The notes under the pieces were generated by a model, which was given only the letters and a program-made list of their open reading frames with translations, had not been told where the DNA came from and made no database searches. Of a stretch of DNA of 64,000 nt, positions 1 through 7,088 are shown one piece after another. The DNA comes from Mycolicibacterium wolinskyi (GTDB lineage Bacteria; Actinomycetota; Actinomycetes; Mycobacteriales; Mycobacteriaceae). The position numbers were made by a program, and so were the translations under genes. The stretch is from assembly GCF_002101965.1 (NCBI RefSeq), contig NZ_LQQA01000009.1, forward strand, positions 211,578-275,577, in the 5' to 3' direction. The number at the start of each line of letters is the position of its first letter. Position 1 is the first letter of the stretch.

Positions 1-222
1 CTCGTCGACGATCACGTCGTAGACGGGCGGTAATTCCTGACCGCCGAACTCCTTCGGCCATGACGTACCGAAAAACCCTGCGGCATAAAGGGCTTGATGC
101 CACTCCCCCTGACGGGACCAGTAGTCGTCACCCGACGCCTTGAACGACGCCGCGTTGTCGGCGAGCCAGGCCCGCAACCGGTCCCGGAATGCCGCTTCCT
201 CGGGTGAATCACGAAAATCCAA
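1..222 (-). CDS. Acyl-CoA dehydrogenase, N-terminal part (cut by window edge)
   Basis: Only the first 74 codons are present; the gene runs off the left edge. The translation (TTG start, LDFRDSPEEAAFRDRLRAWL, then FFGTSWPKEFGG) has the N-terminal helical domain typical of acyl-CoA dehydrogenases, flavoenzymes that form the 2,3-double bond in acyl-CoAs. A GGAG sequence lies about 8 nt before the TTG. It overlaps the end of the upstream dehydrogenase gene by 14 nt, so the two are translationally coupled. Adjacent, unequal acyl-CoA dehydrogenase genes in mycobacteria often encode the two subunits of a heteromeric enzyme; that this pair does so is inference. Confidence 0.85.
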   Translation of the reverse strand, partial: MDFRDSPEEAAFRDRLRAWLADNAASFKASGDDYWSRQGEWHQALYAAGFFGTSWPKEFGGQELPPVYDVIVDE

Positions 223-1030
223 GATCGATCTCCTCCAGTACGACAGGCCACAGCTCGGTCGAAGTCAGCACGCGCCGCAGATAGACGTGCGCCAGGCATT
301 CCCAGGTGTTCCCGATGCCGCCGTGCACCTGGATCGCGGTCTCGCACACCGTCCGAGCCGCCCGCGCGCAGTAGATCTTGGCGATCCGCCCGGCCCGCAC
401 AGTCTCCGCGGCGGGCAGTTCGTCGACGGCCCAGGCGGCGTGGCGCAGCACGCTCACCGAACCTTCGATCAACGCGAGCGACTCGGCCAGCAGATGCGCG
501 ATCGCCTGATACGAGCCGATGGTCGAGCCGTATTGTTCGCGCACCTTCGCGTAATCGACCGCCAGTGCGTGCGCGCCGCGAGCCGCGCCGACGAGGTCGG
601 CACTCGTGGTCGCCAGGGCCAGCGCGTGCCAGCGCAGCGCGTCGTCGGCCGACAGCTCGGTCAACGCGGCGGGCGACTCGTCGACGCCGACGGTGCTGCG
701 CGTCAGGTCGACGCCAGGGGCAGCGGCTTCAGCCGTCCCGACCTCGATCTCCCGGCCCAGCCGGCGGCCCAGATCGTCGGCGAGCACCGGACCGAGGAAC
801 GGCACGTCGACGAGACCGCGCGCAAATTCCTCGGCGACGATCGCCACCTCAACCCCGGAGGCTCCGTCGGCCCGCAGCGTGCGCCACTCGGTGGCGGCGA
901 CGGTGCTCTCCAACCGGGCGATCCGGCTTTCATCCGACAGTTCCTGGACCGAACCCGGTCCCAGATCGTCGGCCAGTTTCGCTGCGGCCTCTCGCAGCTG
1001 CTGCTGTTCAGCCGTCAGACGGACGTCCAT
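209..1030 (-). CDS. Acyl-CoA dehydrogenase family protein, short subunit
   Basis: The 273-residue protein is shorter than the usual 380-400 residues of the family. It starts with a typical N-terminal helix (MDVRLTAEQQQLREAAAKLA) and keeps the C-terminal signature QVHGGIGNTWE about 30 residues from the end, where FAD and the partner subunit are contacted in family members. The shortness and the second dehydrogenase directly downstream suggest an alpha2-beta2 heteromer like those of mycobacterial steroid side-chain degradation. It overlaps the acyl-CoA ligase gene by 23 nt and forms an operon with it. Substrate unknown. Confidence 0.85.
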   Translation of the reverse strand: MDVRLTAEQQQLREAAAKLADDLGPGSVQELSDESRIARLESTVAATEWRTLRADGASGVEVAIVAEEFARGLVDVPFLGPVLADDLGRRLGREIEVGTAEAAAPGVDLTRSTVGVDESPAALTELSADDALRWHALALATTSADLVGAARGAHALAVDYAKVREQYGSTIGSYQAIAHLLAESLALIEGSVSVLRHAAWAVDELPAAETVRAGRIAKIYCARAARTVCETAIQVHGGIGNTWECLAHVYLRRVLTSTELWPVVLEEIDLGFS

Positions 1031-2414
1031 GCCGCTCCTTCAGCACTCGTCGCAATACCTTTCCCGAAGGTAACCGCGGTATTTCGGTTACGAACTCAAC
1101 GCGGCTGGGCCGCTTGTATGACGCCAAGCGGGCACCGACCAGACCGATCAATTCGTCGGCTGACACCGGCGCACTCGTCGCGACAGCCGCGACGATGGCC
1201 TCCCCGTCGACCGGGTGCGGCTCGCCGAACACCGCACAGTCGGCGACCGTGGGATGGCCGTGCAAGACGGCTTCGACCTCGGCCGGGGCCACCTGAAAAC
1301 CGCGCACCTTGACCATCTCCTTCGAGCGGTCGGTGATGTGCAGATAGCCGTCGTCGTCGAGATGGCCGATGTCGCCGGTGCGATACCAGTTGTCGGCGAA
1401 CGCATCTGCGGTCGCGGACTCGGGCAGGTAGCCCGCCATCACCGAATCCGAACGCACCTGGATCTCGCCGTCGTCGGCGATCCGGACCTCGACTCCCCGC
1501 ACCGGGATGCCGACCGTTTCGATACGGGTTCCGGTGAGCGGGTTGCACGCGATGACGGGAAGTTCGGTGGTGCCGTACGCCGTGAGCCACCGCACGCCGG
1601 CCCGCTCGGTGACGGCCTCGGCGACACTTCGGGTCACCGGCGTCGCGCACCACATGACGTACCGCAGCGAGGACAGGTCGAAGCGCTCCAGCTCCGGATG
1701 CGCAGCGAGCGCCAAAGCGATTGGTGCGACGGCCATCTCGATGGTGATGCGGTCGGATTCGATGTGGCGCAGCATCTGTTCGACGTCGAAGCGGCGGTGC
1801 AGCCGCATCCAGGCACCGGTGTCGAGCACCATGGCGATGTTGAGCAGGCCCAGGATGTGCGACGGCGGCGTCATGATCTGCATGCGATCGGCGGCGGTGA
1901 GGCCGAGCGCGTCCCGCCAATGCCGGATCGCGGCCGAGAACCCGGCGTGCGTGTGCCGCACCGCTTTCGGCATCCCGGTGGTTCCAGAACTGAACACGAA
2001 CAGTGCGTCGGCAGCGGGGTCGGGTGGCTCGAATTGCCGCAGGCCCGGTGTGATCGGCTCGTCCAGATGCAACATCGGCATCTGCTCGGCGAGCACCGCG
2101 TTGTCACCGACGGCGTGTGTGGCGCCGGTGAGCGTCAGGGCGTGGCCCACCTCGGTGGCCTTCCAGGCCGGGCTGACGAGAACCGCAGCGGCGCCGAGTT
2201 GCCAGATCGCGCGTAACGCCACCACGAACTCCGGCCGGTTCGACGACATGATCGCGACCCGGTCGCCGGGCTTCACACCGCGGTGCTCCAGCGTGGTGGC
2301 CATGCCACTGGTGAGGGCGTCCAGTTCGGCGAGGGTGAACTCACGGTCCTCGAAGGCGAGCGCGACATCGGTGCTGACGCCAGGAGCAATTGCGTCTTCA
2401 GTCAAGAGCCGCAA
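1008..2414 (-). CDS. Acyl-CoA synthetase (FadD-type AMP-binding ligase)
   Basis: A 468-residue ANL-superfamily enzyme that would activate a carboxylic acid to its CoA thioester with ATP. Visible motifs are the P-loop FSSGTTGMPKAVRHTH (about residue 150), AYGTTE, the YRTGDIGHLDDDGY hinge-proximal motif, and the C-terminal PSGKVLRR with the catalytic lysine. The start is a TTG preceded by GGAGAGGGG; a second in-frame TTG lies three codons later. It leads the ligase-dehydrogenase-dehydrogenase operon and is divergent from the ferredoxin gene, with palindromic sites between. Substrate cannot be read from sequence. Confidence 0.88.
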   Translation of the reverse strand: MRLLTEDAIAPGVSTDVALAFEDREFTLAELDALTSGMATTLEHRGVKPGDRVAIMSSNRPEFVVALRAIWQLGAAAVLVSPAWKATEVGHALTLTGATHAVGDNAVLAEQMPMLHLDEPITPGLRQFEPPDPAADALFVFSSGTTGMPKAVRHTHAGFSAAIRHWRDALGLTAADRMQIMTPPSHILGLLNIAMVLDTGAWMRLHRRFDVEQMLRHIESDRITIEMAVAPIALALAAHPELERFDLSSLRYVMWCATPVTRSVAEAVTERAGVRWLTAYGTTELPVIACNPLTGTRIETVGIPVRGVEVRIADDGEIQVRSDSVMAGYLPESATADAFADNWYRTGDIGHLDDDGYLHITDRSKEMVKVRGFQVAPAEVEAVLHGHPTVADCAVFGEPHPVDGEAIVAAVATSAPVSADELIGLVGARLASYKRPSRVEFVTEIPRLPSGKVLRRVLKERHGRPSDG

Positions 2415-2471
2415 CCCCTCTCCGAACTGCGCACCACGACGGCAGCGACCTGGAAACCCGACCGAGAAGAT

Positions 2472-2518
2472 ACTATCATTTATGGAGAATGATATTCTCG
2501 CTGGGTCAGAATGATAGT
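2472..2518. promoter_or_regulatory. Operator cluster between acyl-CoA ligase and ferredoxin genes
   Basis: The 119-nt divergent intergenic region contains a perfect inverted repeat GAGAAT-GAT-ATTCTC at 2485-2499. The sequence AGAATGATA occurs twice in direct orientation at 2486-2494 and 2508-2516, exactly 22 nt apart. The 9-nt inverted repeat ACTATCATT (2472-2480)/AATGATAGT (2510-2518) encloses the array. Spacing of two helical turns suggests two dimers of one regulator, probably TetR-like, acting on both divergent genes. The regulator is not identified. Confidence 0.55.
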
Positions 2519-2533
2519 GCGCAGGGGAGTCAG

Positions 2534-2845
2534 ATGACCGCAGAAGCGACGCCCGCCGGCGAAACCGGCGGGAAGGTCACGATCGTGTTCGACCGCGAGC
2601 AGGCATCGGTGCCGCGGCGGCAGGGGGAAACGCTCCTGGAGAGCGCCCGCCGAGCCGGCATGACCCCGCCGTTCTCGTGCGAGGCCGGTAACTGCGGCAC
2701 GTGCATGGCCAAGCTTCTCGAGGGCACCGCGACGATGCGGGTCAACGATGCACTTGACGACGACGAAGTCGCCGACGGATACGTGCTGACCTGCCAGGCC
2801 GTGCCGGATTGCGACAGCATCACGGTGTCCTACGACGAGGATTGA
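2534..2845 (+). CDS. 2Fe-2S ferredoxin, plant/adrenodoxin-type fold
   Basis: A 103-residue electron carrier. It contains the cluster-binding pattern CEAGNCGTCMA, with the final cysteine in YVLTCQAVP, that is C-x4-C-x2-C...C of chloroplast-type ferredoxins, plus a beta-grasp start VTIVFDREQ. The ATG at 2534 is preceded by AGGGGAG; a longer upstream frame lacks a ribosome site. It is divergent from the acyl-CoA ligase operon and overlaps tail-to-tail by 16 nt with the CoA-transferase gene. It may pass electrons to an oxygenase or reductase acting in the same pathway, but no partner oxygenase is in this cluster. Confidence 0.9.
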   Translation: MTAEATPAGETGGKVTIVFDREQASVPRRQGETLLESARRAGMTPPFSCEAGNCGTCMAKLLEGTATMRVNDALDDDEVADGYVLTCQAVPDCDSITVSYDED

Positions 2846-3888
2846 ACCGCAGCCTGTTCGGCGTACTCGTCGAACACCGGCGCCGGCCGGTAATCCGGCG
2901 TGTATCCGGTGACGTGAATGGGGTTGCCCACCAACCGGAAATCGCCAGCGGTGACGAGCACCTCCGGTGTGGCCGTCAGCGCCTCGGGCAGGCTGCGCAC
3001 CGCCGCGGCCGGAATTCTGAGCGGCTTGAGCCGCGCCTCCCAGCCCGCTGCGGTGTCGGCCGCCAGTGCCGCGGTCACGACGTCGAGCACCTCGTCGCGC
3101 CGGGCAGCCCGCTCGGCCATCGTCGCGAAGCCCGCCACGCCGGCCTCGGCCGCGAACGACCTCCAGAAGCCGTCGTGAGTGATGAACAATGCCAGGTAGC
3201 CGCCGGCCGTCGGAAAGAGCTGCGCCGGAACGTAATAGGAATGCGCGCCGTACGGGTACCGACGCGGCTCCGCCCCGTCGTTGAGATAGGCCGACGCCCG
3301 GTAGTTCAGTTGCGACAGCATGACGTCACGCAGTGAGACGTCGACCTGGCCGCCCTGCCCGGACACGATCATCGCCAACAGGCCCAGCGCGGCCGTCAGG
3401 CCCGTCGAGTTGTCGGCCGAAGAATATCCGGGCAGCGTCGGCGGGCCGTCGGGATCACCCGTCATGGCCGCCACCCCGGTCGCAGCCTGGATCACGTAGT
3501 CGAACGCCGGGTCGTCGCCGCCGTCCAGGCCGAAACCCGTCATGGCCACACACACGATCTTCTCGTTGTGGCGACGCAGCGCGTCATAGGTGAGCCCGAG
3601 CCGGCGGATCACCGATGGCTTCATGTTCACCAGCAGCGCGTGCGAATCTCTCACGAGCTCAGCGAGTTTGGCCTGCCCGGCGTCCGAAGCCAAGTCGAGG
3701 CACAGACTGCGCTTGCCCCGGTTGAGGCTCCCGAAGTAACTGTCACTGACCTGGCGGGAGATCTCACCGCCTGGCGGCTCGATCTTGATGACCTCGGCGC
3801 CGAGATCGGCCAGCATCATCGTGGCGTAGGGTCCGGCCAGCATGACGCCGACCTCGATCACGCGAATGCCGGCAAGCGGCGCGGTCAT
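2830..3888 (-). CDS. Class III CoA-transferase (CaiB/BaiF family)
   Basis: About 352 residues from the chosen start, ATG at 3888 (MTAPLAGIRVIEVG, the usual family start, preceded by GAGGG); an in-frame TTG at 3912 is possible. The N-terminal pattern with LAGPYATMMLADLGAEVIK and EPPGG, followed by NRGKRSLCLDL, is diagnostic of family III CoA-transferases, which move CoA between carboxylic acids through an enzyme aspartyl-CoA intermediate; AMTGFGLDGG follows. It is the last gene of the minus-strand mutase operon. It could activate the pathway acid using an acyl-CoA product as donor; donor and acceptor are unknown. Confidence 0.88.
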   Translation of the reverse strand: MTAPLAGIRVIEVGVMLAGPYATMMLADLGAEVIKIEPPGGEISRQVSDSYFGSLNRGKRSLCLDLASDAGQAKLAELVRDSHALLVNMKPSVIRRLGLTYDALRRHNEKIVCVAMTGFGLDGGDDPAFDYVIQAATGVAAMTGDPDGPPTLPGYSSADNSTGLTAALGLLAMIVSGQGGQVDVSLRDVMLSQLNYRASAYLNDGAEPRRYPYGAHSYYVPAQLFPTAGGYLALFITHDGFWRSFAAEAGVAGFATMAERAARRDEVLDVVTAALAADTAAGWEARLKPLRIPAAAVRSLPEALTATPEVLVTAGDFRLVGNPIHVTGYTPDYRPAPVFDEYAEQAAVQSSS

Positions 3889-3901
3889 CTGTGCCCTCGG
3901 C

Positions 3902-3920
3902 TCTTCGCGCAAGCGCTCAT
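3902..3920. repeat. 19-bp intergenic repeat, copy 1
   Basis: TCTTCGCGCAAGCGCTCAT is identical to 40130-40148. In both places it sits on a minus-strand junction, overlapping or directly following the stop codon of the upstream gene and ending shortly before the next start. Function unknown; see findings. Confidence 0.6.
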
Positions 3921-4873
3921 CGCACCTGCTTGGCGAGCTCGGCGATCACCTCACGCGTCCGGTACTTCGACGCGATCAGCTCGTCGCGGTTGTCCCCGAT
4001 CGGCAGCAGCCGAACCGAAAGGTCCGTCACACCGGCGTCGGCAAAGCGGCGGAATTGCCGCAGGATCGTTTCAGCGTCACCGGCCGCACACAGGTCGCCG
4101 ACATTGCGGGCGTCGCCGCGATCCAGCAGGCGCTGGTAGTTGGGCGAGGTCTCGGCCTCGGCAAGGATCCGGTTGGCGCGCTCCTTCGCGGCGTCGATCT
4201 CCGAAGTGGCACACAGGCACACCGGGATTCCCGCCACGATCCGCGGTGCCCGCCGACCCGCGTCGGCGGCGGCCTTGGTGATCTTGGGTGCGATGTGCTC
4301 GCCGATGGCCTTTTCGTCGGCCATCCACAGCACGGTGCCGTCGGCGAGTTCGCCGGCGATCTGCAGCATCACCGGACCGAGTGCCGCGACGAGCACCGGC
4401 ATGGGCGGCTGCGCCGCGAGCGCGGTCGGATTGTGGACGGTGAACGTGCCGTTCTCGACGTCGACGGGTCCGGGCCCGGCCAGCGCGGCGTTGAGCACTT
4501 CGAGATAGTCACGCGTGTAGGCGGCCGGCTTCTCATACGGCAGGCCCAGCATGTCGCGGATGATCCAGTGGTGTGACGGCCCGACGCCGAGCGCCAGCCG
4601 TCCCTCCGTCACAGCGTGGACGGACAATGCCTGGCGCGCCAGGGCAATCGGATGCTGGGCCTGCAGCGGTACCACCGCGGTGCCCAGTTCGATCGTCGAC
4701 GTGTGCGCGGCCATGAGCGTCACCATCGTGAGCGCGTCGAAGTCGTCGGGCACCTGCGGCATCCATGCGCTGTCCAGGCCCGCGGCCTCGGCCCACTGAA
4801 TGTCGGCCGCGAGCTTGTTGACCTTGCGGGCCATGTCGCCGCGCTCGGCCCCGATCATCACGCCCAATCGCAT
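3917..4873 (-). CDS. LLM-class F420-dependent oxidoreductase
   Basis: A 318-residue luciferase-like monooxygenase fold protein. The start MRLGVMIGAERGD, the strand-rich EGRLALGVGPSHHWI segment near residue 95, and the C-terminal Y/R-rich helix match mycobacterial LLM proteins that use coenzyme F420 (or FMN). The gene starts 1 nt after the stop of the B12-binding subunit gene, so it belongs to the mutase operon. It may oxidise or reduce a pathway intermediate; cofactor and substrate are inferred from family only. Confidence 0.85.
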   Translation of the reverse strand: MRLGVMIGAERGDMARKVNKLAADIQWAEAAGLDSAWMPQVPDDFDALTMVTLMAAHTSTIELGTAVVPLQAQHPIALARQALSVHAVTEGRLALGVGPSHHWIIRDMLGLPYEKPAAYTRDYLEVLNAALAGPGPVDVENGTFTVHNPTALAAQPPMPVLVAALGPVMLQIAGELADGTVLWMADEKAIGEHIAPKITKAAADAGRRAPRIVAGIPVCLCATSEIDAAKERANRILAEAETSPNYQRLLDRGDARNVGDLCAAGDAETILRQFRRFADAGVTDLSVRLLPIGDNRDELIASKYRTREVIAELAKQVR

Positions 4874-4874
4874 G

Positions 4875-5270
4875 TCAGCTCACCTTCTCGGTCAGGGCAC
4901 GGACCTCGGTCACCAACGTGTCCAGGCCGGTACCGGTCGGAAACACCGCGGCGGCTCCGGCGTCGAGCAGCTTCTGCACATCGCCCTGCGGGATCGTGCC
5001 GCCCACCACGACGGCGATGTCACCGGCATCGGCGGCGCGCAACGCCTCGACCGTGCGGGTCGTCAGCGCCACGTGCGCGCCCGACAGGATCGAAAGGCCT
5101 ACCAGGGCAACGTCTTCCTGCAGCGCGATCGAAACGATGTCCTCGATGCGCTGGCGGATGCCGGTGTAGATGACCTCGAATCCGGCGTCGCGCAAGGTGC
5201 GGGCGACGATCTTGGCACCCCGGTCGTGCCCGTCGAGACCGGGCTTCGCGACCAATACTCGTGTCGGCAT
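4875..5270 (-). CDS. Cobalamin-binding subunit of acyl-CoA mutase
   Basis: A 131-residue Rossmann-like B12-binding domain. It has the lower axial ligand motif DGHDRGAKIV (DxHxxG) at about residues 14-22, followed by GLSILSGAH and VVVGGTIPQ, which frame the dimethylbenzimidazole tail. The ATG at 5270 lies 2 nt after the stop of the mutase large subunit; an upstream in-frame start at 5306 would overlap it. The separate small subunit resembles the arrangement of isobutyryl-CoA and 2-hydroxyacyl-CoA mutases rather than single-chain methylmalonyl-CoA mutase. Confidence 0.93.
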   Translation of the reverse strand: MPTRVLVAKPGLDGHDRGAKIVARTLRDAGFEVIYTGIRQRIEDIVSIALQEDVALVGLSILSGAHVALTTRTVEALRAADAGDIAVVVGGTIPQGDVQKLLDAGAAAVFPTGTGLDTLVTEVRALTEKVS

Positions 5271-5272
5271 CG

Positions 5273-6865
5273 CTAGAACACCACCGGTTGCTGGAACTCG
5301 CCCCAAACTGCCTTGAGCGCCGACACCATCTCCCCCACCGTGCAGTAGGCGTTGGCGCAGTCGATCAGCTTGTGCATCAGATTGTCGTCTCCCTCGGCCG
5401 CTGCGGAAAGACTTGCCAGCGTCTGTTTCACGAGCGCCGAATCACGCTCGGCCTTCACCTTGGTCAGCCGCTTGAGTTGCAGGTCGCGGCCTTCGGCGTC
5501 GAGTTCGTAGGTCGCGATCTCGGGCGGTGGTTCATCGGCGACGAATCGGTTGACGCCGATAACGGCCCGCTCCCCCGATTCGATCTCCTGGTGGATCTTG
5601 AACGCCTCGTCGGCGATCAGACCCTGCAGATAACCGTCCTCGATGCAGCGCACCATGCCGCCGTGCTTGTCGAGATCGTCCATGATCTCGATGATCTTGG
5701 CCTCGGTGGCATCGGTGAGTGCCTCGACGAAGTACGACCCGCCCAGCGGGTCGGCCACCTTCGTCACGCCGGTCTCGTAGGCCAGGATCTGCTGTGTGCG
5801 CAGCGCGAGCGTCGCGGACTCCTCGCTCGGCAACGCGAACGGCTCGTCCCAGGCGGCGGTGAACATCGACTGCACGCCGCCGAGCACCGAGGCCATCGCC
5901 TCGTAGGCCACCCGCACGAGATTGTTCTGCGCCTGCGGGGCGTAGAGCGACGCGCCGCCGGACACGCAGCCGAACCGGAACATCGACGCCTTGTCGGTCG
6001 TCGCGCCGTAGCGTTCGCGCACGATCGTGGCCCAGCGCCGCCGGCCGGCACGGTATTTCGCGATCTCCTCGAAGAAGTCGCCATGGGTGTAGAAGAAGAA
6101 CGAGATCTGAGGCGCGAACTTGTCGATGCTCATCCGCCCGCGCTCGACCACGGTGTCGCAGTAGGTGACCCCGTCGGCCAACGTGAACGCCATCTCCTGC
6201 ACGGCGTTGGCCCCGGCATCGCGGAAATGCGCGCCCGCCACCGAGATCGCGTTGAACCGCGGTACTTCCGCGGCACAGAACTCGATGGTGTCGGCGATCA
6301 GCCGCAGCGACGGTTCCGGCGGCCAGATCCAGGTTCCGCGCGACGCGTATTCCTTGAGGATGTCGTTCTGGATCGTGCCGGTGAGCTTCTCGCGCGGCAC
6401 GCCCTTCTTCTCCGCGGCAGCGACATAGAACGCCAGCAAGATCGCCGCGGTGCCGTTGATCGTGAAGCTCGTGCTGATCTTGTCGAGCGGGATGCCGTCG
6501 AACAGGATCTCGGCGTCGGCCAGCGTGTCCACAGCGACGCCGACCCGGCCGACCTCTTCCCCGTACTCCTCGTCGTCGGAGTCGTACCCGCATTGCGTGG
6601 GCAGGTCCAGCGCGACCGACAATCCGGTGCCGCCCTGGTCGAGCAGGTAGCGATAGCGGCGGTTGGATTCCTCTGCGGTGCCGAAGCCCGAGTACTGCCG
6701 GAACGTCCACGTCTTACCGCGGTAGCCGGACGCGAAGTTGCCACGCGTGAAGGGATAGGTGCCGGGCGCCGGCGGATCGCCGGCCCGGTCATCCGGTCCG
6801 TAGACAGGCTCCAGCGGGATGCCCGATGGGGTCTCTACCCGAGGGTCGTCTTGCTCGCTCATCAC
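5273..6865 (-). CDS. B12-dependent acyl-CoA mutase, large (substrate) subunit
   Basis: A 530-residue TIM-barrel domain of the methylmalonyl-CoA mutase family (YPFTRG near residue 37, TAEESN, LTGTIQNDILKEY, DPLGGSYFVE). Aligned by eye to Propionibacterium methylmalonyl-CoA mutase with a constant offset of 31, Tyr89, Arg207 and His244 are kept as Tyr58, Arg176 and His213, but Tyr243 is replaced by Ala212 and THRGYDSD reads TQCGYDSD. The retained arginine argues for a substrate with a second carboxylate; the changes suggest a substrate other than methylmalonyl-CoA. First gene of a four-gene operon. No cobalamin riboswitch is recognisable upstream. Confidence 0.92.
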   Translation of the reverse strand: MMSEQDDPRVETPSGIPLEPVYGPDDRAGDPPAPGTYPFTRGNFASGYRGKTWTFRQYSGFGTAEESNRRYRYLLDQGGTGLSVALDLPTQCGYDSDDEEYGEEVGRVGVAVDTLADAEILFDGIPLDKISTSFTINGTAAILLAFYVAAAEKKGVPREKLTGTIQNDILKEYASRGTWIWPPEPSLRLIADTIEFCAAEVPRFNAISVAGAHFRDAGANAVQEMAFTLADGVTYCDTVVERGRMSIDKFAPQISFFFYTHGDFFEEIAKYRAGRRRWATIVRERYGATTDKASMFRFGCVSGGASLYAPQAQNNLVRVAYEAMASVLGGVQSMFTAAWDEPFALPSEESATLALRTQQILAYETGVTKVADPLGGSYFVEALTDATEAKIIEIMDDLDKHGGMVRCIEDGYLQGLIADEAFKIHQEIESGERAVIGVNRFVADEPPPEIATYELDAEGRDLQLKRLTKVKAERDSALVKQTLASLSAAAEGDDNLMHKLIDCANAYCTVGEMVSALKAVWGEFQQPVVF

Positions 6866-6875
6866 TCGATAACGT

Positions 6876-6903
6876 ACTTGCCAAAAATGAGAATGCCAAT
6901 ACC
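6876..6903. promoter_or_regulatory. Divergent promoter element, copy 1
   Basis: This 28-nt element (ACTTGCCAAAAATGAGAATG followed by CCAATACC) matches the element at 7032-7059 at 26 of 28 positions in the same orientation, 156 nt apart. It starts 11 nt from the mutase start codon, whereas copy 2 is near the SDR gene, so each divergent gene has one. It shares the core GAGAATG with the site at 2485. Probably binding sites of one regulator; the protein is unknown. Confidence 0.5.
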
Positions 6904-7031
6904 GCGCGGTGGAAATGTGCGCCGTATACAGGCCGGAAGGCTTTGACCCGCCGGACCGACGAGGCGCGGACCGTCGCCCGAAAGATCAGGTCGGCACCGA
7001 TTCCCGGAACCACGCAGCTTATGATTACGAC

Positions 7032-7059
7032 ACTTGCCAAGAATGAGAATGGCAATACC
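7032..7059. promoter_or_regulatory. Divergent promoter element, copy 2, with palindromic arms
   Basis: Second copy of the 28-nt element. Here it has matching arms TTGCCA (7034-7039) and TGGCAA (7050-7055) around the AATGAGAA core. It is followed at once by a second inverted repeat, TACCC-TTT-GGGTA, at 7056-7068. Together they occupy the region 21-57 nt upstream of the SDR start codon, where a regulator would control this promoter. Confidence 0.5.
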
Positions 7060-7088
7060 CTTTGGGTAGCGTGGCAACAAGGAGGCCA

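Noticed and set aside
5261..6946. Long open frame on the plus strand opposite the mutase large subunit
   Set aside because: The translation is rich in Arg, Gly, His and Val without domain motifs; it mirrors the codon structure of the minus-strand mutase gene, a usual effect of high GC at third positions.
6866..7088. Cobalamin riboswitch upstream of the mutase
   Set aside because: No B12-box-like sequence (GCCACTG) or extended structured leader was seen in the 223-nt divergent region.
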